The position numbers were made by a program, and so were the translations under genes. The notes below the pieces were generated by a model. That model made no database searches. It was not told the origin of the DNA and saw nothing but the letters and a program-made list of their open reading frames with translations. Positions 56,571-64,000 of a DNA stretch of 64,000 bases are shown one piece after another. The DNA is from Anopheles merus (lineage: Eukaryota; Arthropoda; Insecta; Diptera; Culicidae): assembly GCF_017562075.2 (NCBI RefSeq), contig NC_054083.1, positions 22,751,428 to 22,815,427 of the forward strand, written 5' to 3'. Position 1 is the stretch's first letter; every line of letters starts with the position of its first letter.

Positions 56571-57121
56571 TGTTGCGGCCGAGGGGCTCCGCCGGGCGAA
56601 GGTTCCGGCTCCTACGGCTACAACGGGGAATTCTCCAAGCCTTTCAGCTAGTGCTCCTCGCTGCCTCGGGAGTCTATGCAACAGAAAGGGGGATCGTTCC
56701 TTGAGATTCGGATTATTTCGGATGTTATGAAATGAAGCTCTTAACACTTTGGCTTATCGTTCGAATCTGATTTGGCTCCAGCTTGAGCCGCCTTTATATA
56801 CCAAAATTTTCACAATTTTTCTGCACGATACTAACCCAAAATTCTACGCCTTTCCTCCCACTCCCATTCCCGTTTGTCCCCAACTCCCATCGCGCTCCCG
56901 GTTTCCATTGTCACTCCCGGCGACATCTGTTCGCACCGGCGATTCCAGAAATTCCGCATCGATCAATCCATCGAGCAATCCTTTGTGTAGACGGTACCGG
57001 TGCTGCGCGTGCTGGTAGCGACGTTCATCGTGGGGGGTACGGCAGGCGTTTCGTGGAAATTCACCGATCTTGTGTCTTTTCATTTTTTATTTTTTATTCT
57101 GCATGCACTTCGCACGCAACA
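56571..57121 (-). repeat. 3' LTR of the BEL/Pao element
   Basis: On the minus strand this is the downstream LTR, 551 bp long. It matches the right LTR at every position I compared. It should supply the RNA 3' end. Short plus-strand open frames are duplicated between the two LTRs, which is simply a result of the repeat. Confidence 0.96.
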
Positions 57122-57130
57122 TTCTCCCCC
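57122..57130 (-). other. Polypurine tract of the BEL/Pao element
   Basis: On the minus strand GGGGGAGAA lies directly upstream of the 3' LTR. It lies between the gag-pol stop and the LTR, where plus-strand DNA synthesis is primed after RNase H cleavage. Confidence 0.85.
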
Positions 57131-57163
57131 ACGTAATTCACAGGTGGGGATTACGCTTCTTGC

Positions 57164-60100
57164 TTAGTTGGTCGAAGTGCTTGGTGGGTTATTTTCCAAC
57201 AACTGTTTTGCCCAATGACATGGGGCGATCTTTGTCTTCTTGCGAGGAGGCTTCGTTTCATTGTTGTCATTGTTAGGCTGAAGCGGTCTGATTCGATGTG
57301 TGCCCTGGTGTTGCTGAGATGTTGTGTGGAGAAGCAAATGTTCTTTTTGCTCTATATTTAATACGGCAACTCGGACAGCTGGCCGTTTTAATATGTTTTC
57401 TCCCACTTTTACTTCCACTGATCGTACTTGCCCATCCGGGGCCATATTCGCTTTCATAATTCTTCCTTTGATCCACTTTCCCGGAGGTGCGTTGTCATCA
57501 AACAGCACGACTATGTCTCCCACCTTTATGGGTTCTACGTGGTTAGTCCACTTATTTCGGCGTATTAGTGTTGGAAGATATTCTTTTTTCCAACGGTCCC
57601 AGAATATCTTTGAGTAATGCTGTGTGAGTTTGTACTGTTGCCTGTTTGCTGCCGAGGTTTCGTTCACTACTGGTGGTATATGGCTGCCATTTCGTCCAAT
57701 AAGAAAATGAAATGGTGTGAGTATTTCGTCTTCTTCATTTTCCAGCGGTATGTGTGTTAAGGGCCGGGAATTAAGCATTGCCTCGATTTCAATTAAAGTG
57801 GCACGAAGTGTCTCTGGAGTCGGGTGTCGGTGACTCCATTCAGTAAACATGTGCCGCAATCCTTTCTTGATATTTTGTATTTGCCGCTCCCATGCTCCAC
57901 CAAAATGGGGGGCGGAAGGGGGATTGAAGTGCCATTTTATTTCGTACTTGAGCGCCGATTCATGTCCCATGCGCTTGTCGATTTCTGTTACTAATTCTCT
58001 TAATTCGCGCTCCGCACCAACAAAATTTTTTCCGTTATCGCTATACATGTTGCATATTTTTCCTCGGCGATTTTGGAAATTCTTCAGGCATACCATAAAA
58101 CTGTCTGTGTCTAGCTTCTCGGCTAGTTCTATATGAACTGCTCTGGTATTCATGCACGAGAAGATAGCACCCCATCGTTTTTCCAACGATCTTTTTACTT
58201 GTACTTCGATAGGTCCAAAATAGTCGATCCCTGTATTATAAAACGGTGGTGTGTATGGGTGAGCTCTAAATTCTGGGAGAGGTGCCATAAAGGGGGCTAC
58301 TGGTGCAGCGGTTTGTAGAATGCACCTTTGGCAACATTTCTTTATGTTCTTTAGGACTGCTCGCAAATTCACTATCCAATATTCTTGTCGAATTGCGCCG
58401 ATAACTACGTTGTCGGCCTGATGCAAATAACGTTCATGGAAATTTCTCACTAACAATTTTACCAATCTTGGTTTCTGTGGCAGTATGATTGGCGTGCGTG
58501 TACCTTGGGGAAGCGCGCTGATGTTTTCCAATCTTCCACGGGAACGCATGATGCCATCGGAGTCTAAAAATGGTGATAGCTTGTTTAAAGGGCTTTGCTT
58601 TGGTACTGGTTGCCCTTTAGTGAGAGTCGCCATTTCTTCGGGAAATCCTTCCCATTGAGCACTGCGATACATTCCATTTCGGACTAATTGGACGTCATCA
58701 GGCTGAATGGAACGTGTAAATGCTGAGCGATTTCTAATAAAATCGGCAAACTTTTTCAGAATTGTTAGATGTTTTAACAATCTAGGCCACGAAGAATAAT
58801 TCTCGACTGGTATAGCTGTTTCTGCGTGTTGGTGTACAGCTACTACGCGGCATTCTTCATTCGTTTCTACGATCTCTTTGTGTGGCCAATCTGATTCGTC
58901 GTTTCTTAAAAACGAAGGTCCATTTACCCAAATCCAATCATTTGGATATGGTTTTGTTGCAATGTCTGCTGGATTTTCTCGAGATGGAACCCATCTCCAT
59001 TGGTCGGCTCGAGATGATTCTAAAATTTCGCCCACACGATGAGCAACAAATTGTGCGTATTTACGTCGATTTTTGAGCCAACTCAATACTACTTCTGAAT
59101 CACCCCAGTATGTTATGTGTTTTACGAATAGGCGAAGTTCTTTTCTTATACTTTCGGTTAGACGTACACCTAGAACCGCAGCCTGTAACTTCAGCCTAGG
59201 AATGGACAATGGATTAATTGGCGCCACGCGTGCCTTTCCGGCCACAAGATTAATAAATACTGTTCCTTCTCTTGATACAGTGCGGGCGTAAACGCAAGCA
59301 ACAAATGCGTTCTCAGAAGCGTCTACGAAAGTATGCAATTCTAGCGGATCATTCAAGGATTTCACCAATTGCCTCGGAATTCGTATGTTTTCGGCACTCT
59401 TTACTACGCGTAGACATTCTTCCCATTTCTCTTGTAATTCATCTGGAATGGTGGAGTCCCAATCCTTCGTTATAACATGAAGTTCTCTCATTAAAATTCT
59501 GCCAGCTATTGTTACGTGGCTTATTAAGCCCAGCGGATCGTAAACACTCATGACACAACTAAGAACTTCTCTCATTGTTGGCCTGTCTTTTGTTACTTTG
59601 TTCATTTTGACTTGAAACCCAAAATGATCGATCGTTGAGTTCCAATGAACACCAAGTATCTTCTCGTAGTCTTGGCCCTTTTCTTCGATTTGTACTGAAG
59701 TTGTTTTTTGTTGTACACGATCTTGAGGAATTGTTTTCAGTAACTCCCCCCGGTTTGAGGTAAAATTTCTTATGTGAAAATCAGCAGCTTTGTGTACCTC
59801 AATTACTTGTCTCACTGTTTCAATTGCATCTTCCATTGTGAAAAAACTATCGAGATAGTCGTCAACATAATGTTGCCGAACTATTGGGTCTACTGCCAGA
59901 GGGTGTGTTTCGGCGTGGGCAGCTGCGTTGGTATTCTTTACTACTTGTGCGCATGCAGGCAAACAAGTCGCGCCAAATGTCATGACTTGCATGACGTACA
60001 CATCGGGACACCGGTTTTCACAATCTCGCCACAGAATACGCTGAGAGTCCTGATCTTCTTCCCGTATTCTTACTCGGTGGAACATCTCTTGGATGTCCCC

Positions 60101-62359
60101 TGTGACGCAGATGTTGCCTTCTCGAAAACGTAGCAAGACACCGAAAAGTGAAGCCATTTCGTCAGGGCCAGATAGTAATTGGGAGTTCAGCGAAATGTGA
60201 TTGACTTCAGCAGCCGCGTCAAACACCAATCGTGGTTTCGGTATCGGTTTGTTTCGGTTGACTACAACGAAATGCGGTAGATAGAAAGTTTTTGGTGTTG
60301 CAATAGCAACCTGGCTTGGCGTCAACTTTCTCAGATAACCCTTCTGTATGTAATCTGCAAATGTGTTCTTTGCCCAAACTTGCAGCTCTCTATTCTTATT
60401 CAACTGCTTTTCCAAACTTACTAGGCGTTTCAGTGCGTTTGGATAGCTATTTGGGAAGTGTGCCACTTCTGGTTTCCACAACAGTCCCACTTGATAATAT
60501 CCATCCTTTTTCTCTAGTGTCTTTTCTAGAATTTTATTCGCTTGCTCTATCTCTTTGGGCACAAGAGGTTTTGTCACTTTCACTCCAAAGTCTTCCGTAC
60601 TGAAGTATTGTTGGATCATTCTATTCATTATTTCCTCGTTTTTGTGTACCATGAAATGATCCGATCTTGTTGCCGGTTGTGTGTACTCATTTCCGAATAT
60701 TATCCATCCGAGTTTTGTTTTGATAGCCATCGGTTCTTCTGGACGGCCCATTCTGCGGTCTAATGGCATGATAAGGTGGCTGTGACTTAAGCCGATGAGG
60801 ATGGTAGGGTAAGCGTTTGTAAATGATTCTATTTTAATGCCTTTCAGGTGTGGGTAAAGAGCAAGTAATCTATTGGTGTCTATTGTTTGTTGTGGTAGTT
60901 GTAGATTTTTAACGGTTCGCACCTCTTTCAATAGGAATTCTTTTCCTTGATCATTTACAATCGTAAGTTGCACTCGACGACTGGTGTCTTGTTCTACCGT
61001 TAGATTTTGGGTCCACGTCATTGTTAATGGATCTTGCCGGCCTTGTAAACCTAACTTGTTTGCCAAATCTTCCTCCATCAGTGTTAGTGACGATCCAGCG
61101 TCCAAGAAAGCAAACGTTTTCATAGCCACTGACCCATTGCGTACGGTTATCGGAACGATCTGGTAGTAGACACGTACGTCGTTATAGTGATAATATATTG
61201 GCTGGGGCACTTCATGTAACAGAGGATGATGCCGCCGAATACATCCCTGCACACTACATACTTTGGACAATGGGCAGTTTCTTTGGACATGCTCGCTGGA
61301 GAGGAGACATGTGAAACACAGATGGTGTTGTGTGGTGAATGCAATTCGGTCACTAATGTTTTTCTGTAAAAAGTTTTCACACTCTGGCAACGTATGTTGT
61401 CCTTTGCACAAGCGACAAACTGTGTGCAAGTTTTGAGCAATGTTCATTTGCTGGGAATTTCCTGGTGGTTTGCGATTGTGATATTTGTGAACATTTACCT
61501 TGTTCTGTGGTCGCTCTGTTCTTTTTGGCAGACTTCGCAATGCCTTCGATATTTGGTGCATCCAATCGTTGAACTGGTCAAGCGTTACTTCGGAATTAGC
61601 TGCCTCTAGACTGGCTTTGTGCTGTGCCCAATTCAGTTGTTTATCGATCGAAAGTTTTGCCAACAATTCATCGATGAGTCGAGGATCATTCAAATAAGAT
61701 CTTTTTCCTAAAATCTTTATATTTGTAACTAGGTTATCAAGAGCGTCAGAAAGCTCCATTATTTTCATTTGTCCTTCGACCTTTATTTTCACCACATCTT
61801 TCAATAGCTCTTTGTATACTTGGTCCGCTCTTCCAAATTGTTCTTCTAAACGAGCCATGATGGCCGGAACGTTCTGCGGATCCAAGAGTAAGGCACGCAC
61901 TGCTTTTTCGGCTTCTCCCTTAACAAATCGTTGCAAACGATTCAAGTTTTCTAGCTTGCTAAAACCTGCTTCAATTGTTGTGTCTTCAAATGTCTTTTTG
62001 AAATGTGGCCAGTCTTGTGGTTTCCCATCAAATTCTGGAAGGTTTACTAATGTGGTTTTCTTGATATGGCGGCTGGCTTCCAAACTATTGTTCTGTAATA
62101 CCATGGCGAGTTCTAGTATGGCTTGATCTGGTGTGCTTTTCTTTTCTTCTTGTTGGTATTGGATTTTGATATCTTGGCATTTCATGCACAACCATTCTTC
62201 TTCTGCGGTTGGTACCGCCGATAATTTGGCGCAGGCCAGGTGAAAATATCGATCGCATTCTTCACACTTAACAAACGGACTATCACCGTTTGGTTCGGTA
62301 CATAGGCGACATGCGCCGTTTTTGTTCTCAACAAAGTAATTGCTCTTCTTGTTAGCCAT
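57164..62359 (-). CDS. gag-pol: BEL/Pao gag-pol polyprotein
   Basis: This single frame encodes capsid, protease, reverse transcriptase, RNase H and integrase, which copy the element's RNA and insert the DNA. I chose the Met at 62359 because it has an AAAATGGC context and is followed at once by the conserved part. The frame stays open for 25 more codons upstream (to 62434), but those lie in leader repeats. Residue numbers here count from 62359. There is a PHD-like C4HC3 finger (C17, C20, C32, C35, H40, C43, C58, C61) and a gag region of the DUF1759 type at about 100-255. Next come a CCHC knuckle (C315, C318, H322, C327), an aspartic protease (LDAGSS, D420), reverse transcriptase (D755, YVDD at 831-834) and RNase H (D1013, D1087, D1132). 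The integrase has an HHCC finger (H1308, H1313, C1343, C1346) and D1379, D1441, E1491. A DUF5641-like tail lies at about 1580-1670. At RNase H position 1057 there is Lys where BEL proteins normally have Glu. Confidence 0.96.
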   Translation of the reverse strand: MANKKSNYFVENKNGACRLCTEPNGDSPFVKCEECDRYFHLACAKLSAVPTAEEEWLCMKCQDIKIQYQQEEKKSTPDQAILELAMVLQNNSLEASRHIKKTTLVNLPEFDGKPQDWPHFKKTFEDTTIEAGFSKLENLNRLQRFVKGEAEKAVRALLLDPQNVPAIMARLEEQFGRADQVYKELLKDVVKIKVEGQMKIMELSDALDNLVTNIKILGKRSYLNDPRLIDELLAKLSIDKQLNWAQHKASLEAANSEVTLDQFNDWMHQISKALRSLPKRTERPQNKVNVHKYHNRKPPGNSQQMNIAQNLHTVCRLCKGQHTLPECENFLQKNISDRIAFTTQHHLCFTCLLSSEHVQRNCPLSKVCSVQGCIRRHHPLLHEVPQPIYYHYNDVRVYYQIVPITVRNGSVAMKTFAFLDAGSSLTLMEEDLANKLGLQGRQDPLTMTWTQNLTVEQDTSRRVQLTIVNDQGKEFLLKEVRTVKNLQLPQQTIDTNRLLALYPHLKGIKIESFTNAYPTILIGLSHSHLIMPLDRRMGRPEEPMAIKTKLGWIIFGNEYTQPATRSDHFMVHKNEEIMNRMIQQYFSTEDFGVKVTKPLVPKEIEQANKILEKTLEKKDGYYQVGLLWKPEVAHFPNSYPNALKRLVSLEKQLNKNRELQVWAKNTFADYIQKGYLRKLTPSQVAIATPKTFYLPHFVVVNRNKPIPKPRLVFDAAAEVNHISLNSQLLSGPDEMASLFGVLLRFREGNICVTGDIQEMFHRVRIREEDQDSQRILWRDCENRCPDVYVMQVMTFGATCLPACAQVVKNTNAAAHAETHPLAVDPIVRQHYVDDYLDSFFTMEDAIETVRQVIEVHKAADFHIRNFTSNRGELLKTIPQDRVQQKTTSVQIEEKGQDYEKILGVHWNSTIDHFGFQVKMNKVTKDRPTMREVLSCVMSVYDPLGLISHVTIAGRILMRELHVITKDWDSTIPDELQEKWEECLRVVKSAENIRIPRQLVKSLNDPLELHTFVDASENAFVACVYARTVSREGTVFINLVAGKARVAPINPLSIPRLKLQAAVLGVRLTESIRKELRLFVKHITYWGDSEVVLSWLKNRRKYAQFVAHRVGEILESSRADQWRWVPSRENPADIATKPYPNDWIWVNGPSFLRNDESDWPHKEIVETNEECRVVAVHQHAETAIPVENYSSWPRLLKHLTILKKFADFIRNRSAFTRSIQPDDVQLVRNGMYRSAQWEGFPEEMATLTKGQPVPKQSPLNKLSPFLDSDGIMRSRGRLENISALPQGTRTPIILPQKPRLVKLLVRNFHERYLHQADNVVIGAIRQEYWIVNLRAVLKNIKKCCQRCILQTAAPVAPFMAPLPEFRAHPYTPPFYNTGIDYFGPIEVQVKRSLEKRWGAIFSCMNTRAVHIELAEKLDTDSFMVCLKNFQNRRGKICNMYSDNGKNFVGAERELRELVTEIDKRMGHESALKYEIKWHFNPPSAPHFGGAWERQIQNIKKGLRHMFTEWSHRHPTPETLRATLIEIEAMLNSRPLTHIPLENEEDEILTPFHFLIGRNGSHIPPVVNETSAANRQQYKLTQHYSKIFWDRWKKEYLPTLIRRNKWTNHVEPIKVGDIVVLFDDNAPPGKWIKGRIMKANMAPDGQVRSVEVKVGENILKRPAVRVAVLNIEQKEHLLLHTTSQQHQGTHRIRPLQPNNDNNETKPPRKKTKIAPCHWAKQLLENNPPSTSTN

Positions 62360-62404
62360 TTTTACGACAATTCTACGACTGACAGTCGTATGACAAAACA
62401 ACAT

Positions 62405-62757
62405 AAATTGATGCGGCTGGACACTCGGGACCACGGCGCACTTTAACGACGCGGATGGCTGGACACTCTGGCCAGAAGCACGGACTTAGCTCTTTTTTCC
62501 AATCCGGTCCAATGACAGAAGGACGTATGACAAATAACATAAATTGATGCGGCTGGACACTCGGGACCACGGCGCACTTCAATGACGCGGATGGCTGGAC
62601 ACTCTGGCCAGAAGCACGGACTTAGCTTTTTATTCCAATCCGGTCCAATGATGATGATGTGACGACGTCACGGATGGGCTGGACACTTCGGTTCCAGAAG
62701 CACACTCTGGGCTCGACCCTTCCGGTGCGGCTGGACACTCGGGACCACGGCGCACTT
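62405..62757 (-). repeat. Leader repeats of the BEL/Pao element (136-bp unit)
   Basis: Between the primer site and gag-pol, a unit starting at 62405 is repeated from 62541, a period of 136 bp, with only a few differences. A shorter third piece lies near 62729. The core GGCTGGACAC occurs six times: at 62415, 62457, 62551, 62593, 62677 and 62729 on the plus strand. The units contain minus-strand ATGs upstream of the gag-pol start. This explains the extra open codons before 62359 and a second short frame at 62373-62582 with a similar N-terminus. A packaging or translation role is only a guess. Confidence 0.85.
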
Positions 62758-62841
62758 GGTAACACGGAGCACGGTAGCTACACGGCTCGTCCACTCCGGT
62801 CTAGCAACGACGCGACGACACTATCTTACGGTGAGGCTCTC

Positions 62842-62857
62842 CTCTCTGGAGCCACCA
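62842..62857 (-). other. Primer-binding site of the BEL/Pao element
   Basis: On the minus strand, one base inside the right LTR, the sequence reads TGGTGGCTCCAGAGAG. The opening TGG fits the CCA end of a tRNA primer. It implies a tRNA with discriminator A and an acceptor stem beginning GGCUCC. I could not name that tRNA. The position is what defines the site; the exact length is uncertain. Confidence 0.75.
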
Positions 62858-62858
62858 A

Positions 62859-63409
62859 TGTTGCGGCCGAGGGGCTCCGCCGGGCGAAGGTTCCGGCTCC
62901 TACGGCTACAACGGGGAATTCTCCAAGCCTTTCAGCTAGTGCTCCTCGCTGCCTCGGGAGTCTATGCAACAGAAAGGGGGATCGTTCCTTGAGATTCGGA
63001 TTATTTCGGATGTTATGAAATGAAGCTCTTAACACTTTGGCTTATCGTTCGAATCTGATTTGGCTCCAGCTTGAGCCGCCTTTATATACCAAAATTTTCA
63101 CAATTTTTCTGCACGATACTAACCCAAAATTCTACGCCTTTCCTCCCACTCCCATTCCCGTTTGTCCCCAACTCCCATCGCGCTCCCGGTTTCCATTGTC
63201 ACTCCCGGCGACATCTGTTCGCACCGGCGATTCCAGAAATTCCGCATCGATCAATCCATCGAGCAATCCTTTGTGTAGACGGTACCGGTGCTGCGCGTGC
63301 TGGTAGCGACGTTCATCGTGGGGGGTACGGCAGGCGTTTCGTGGAAATTCACCGATCTTGTGTCTTTTCATTTTTTATTTTTTATTCTGCATGCACTTCG
63401 CACGCAACA
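62859..63409 (-). repeat. 5' LTR of the BEL/Pao element
   Basis: On the minus strand this is the upstream LTR, 551 bp long. It reads TGTTGCGTGCG at its outer end and CCGCAACA at its inner end. It is identical by eye to the left copy at 56571-57121, at a constant offset of 6,288 bp. It should hold the promoter for the full-length RNA. Confidence 0.96.
63081..63088 (-). promoter_or_regulatory. TATA-like box in the 5' LTR
   Basis: TATATAAA is read on the minus strand about 320 bp into the 5' LTR. This would place transcription start near 63055. The same box is at 56793-56800 in the 3' LTR. Location and motif fit an LTR promoter, but the start site itself cannot be seen. Confidence 0.5.
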
Positions 63410-63414
63410 CTTAC
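63410..63414. repeat. Target-site duplication, right copy
   Basis: This is the second copy of CTTAC, directly beside the right LTR. It pairs with 56566-56570. Confidence 0.93.
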
Positions 63415-64000
63415 TGCAGGTTGGATGGCTTTAGCTGAATTACGAGGTAGACAGCTTAATTGTGTTTCTCCAGCGTACCGAGAAATTCATTAGCGAAAGC
63501 AAAACGTGTTATTGAAAAGCTTCCTTTTAAAAGGTCTAATGAGTTCTATCGAAACATTGTTATACGGAAATGCTAGAAAACAACGTTTAAAGTTAGAATG
63601 AACAAATCAGTGAAATGTGAAATGTTAAAAAGCTCTTTTTCTATGCAATTCATTTGCGCTCATGGGAATTATAGAAACGTGCAAAAGGTTTTAAAATCCA
63701 AAGCAAAACTGCTCCAATTGCACCTTCTCTAAGTGGGTTTGAAACTTACTTTTTCAACAGTCCCTGTTGTGAGTTTAAGTTTAAAATCATTACCAAGTAC
63801 CAAAACCACTCAGTGCTTGACCCGAATTTCTCTAACTCATCGCCTTCCATCGAAAGGGGGAAACGTACGCCGAAATCCCTTTGGGAACTACTCAAGGGAA
63901 AAGAACGGATGTTCAATATTCTCCAACTCACCGGTTCGTCTATGGATGGAATAGTACAAAAACACTGTTCATGTCCTTGACTCTGTTGCTGTTAAACTCC
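63415..64000. other. Host DNA right of the retrotransposon
   Basis: Continues the sequence interrupted at 56570. No gene seen; two short overlapping frames on opposite strands at about 63.73-63.95 kb have no recognisable content. Confidence 0.55.

Larger units (their letters stand above)
56571..63409 (-). mobile_element. Complete BEL/Pao LTR retrotransposon, minus strand
   Basis: Both ends are 551-bp direct repeats that begin TGTTGCG and end GCAACA. They are flanked by a 5-bp duplication, CTTAC, at 56566-56570 and 63410-63414. Inside, on the minus strand, are a primer-binding site next to the right LTR, a leader with repeats, one long gag-pol frame, and a polypurine tract next to the left LTR. 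The order protease, reverse transcriptase, RNase H, integrase in one frame, the YVDD reverse transcriptase motif and the 5-bp duplication are all typical of BEL/Pao and not of gypsy or copia. I found no difference between the two LTRs when reading them base by base, and the main frame has no stop, so the insertion is very young. The plus-strand open frames inside are antisense shadows. Confidence 0.97.

Noticed and set aside
57273..62126. Many 60-120 codon plus-strand frames inside the retrotransposon
   Set aside because: Antisense shadows of the gag-pol frame.

Overview
This is eukaryotic, animal-type DNA. It is most likely from a mosquito, probably an Anopheles. The signs are tRNA-derived SINEs with GAA-repeat tails that resemble the anopheline SINE200 type, short MITEs, a BEL/Pao LTR retrotransposon whose protein has an insect-style layout, abundant TG/CA microsatellites, and alternation of GC-richer and AT-rich blocks. 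The species call is inference from these families, since no host protein could be recognised.

The only long, convincingly coding sequence is the gag-pol gene of a complete BEL/Pao retrotransposon at 56571-63409, on the minus strand. It has two 551-bp LTRs that I read as identical, a 5-bp target duplication (CTTAC), a primer-binding site, a polypurine tract and an uninterrupted frame of about 1,730 codons. This points to a very recent insertion. One catalytic acidic residue of its RNase H appears to be replaced by lysine.

The first 56 kb and the last 0.6 kb hold no host gene that I can support. They look like a large intron or an intergenic, regulatory region. GC-richer islands (about 12.5-15.1, 15.7-17.3, 26.3-27.6 and 33.2-34.1 kb) have the texture of mosquito 5' UTR or promoter DNA. 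Two places deserve attention as possible host exons: 15.73-17.28 kb, which ends in a good splice donor, and a 74-bp open segment at 48521-48594, which runs from an ATG to a GTAAGT donor. Both are weak calls.

Smaller mobile elements are scattered between. There are five SINE copies (18.3, 28.3, 35.1, 36.0 and 46.6 kb) with two different 3' halves. A non-autonomous hAT element at 22269-22800 has a perfect 8-bp target duplication. A 250-bp MITE at 27923-28172 has 23-bp terminal inverted repeats. A possible pogo-like relic lies at 21332-21696 and a fold-back element at 21849-22135. A decayed non-LTR retrotransposon fragment encoding the C-terminal end of a reverse transcriptase lies at about 35297-35900. 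The main microsatellites are (TTA)n at 9318-9480 and (GT)n at 53241-53417.

No rRNA, functional tRNA, known microRNA or CRISPR array was seen. Most other open frames are chance frames in low-complexity or antisense DNA.
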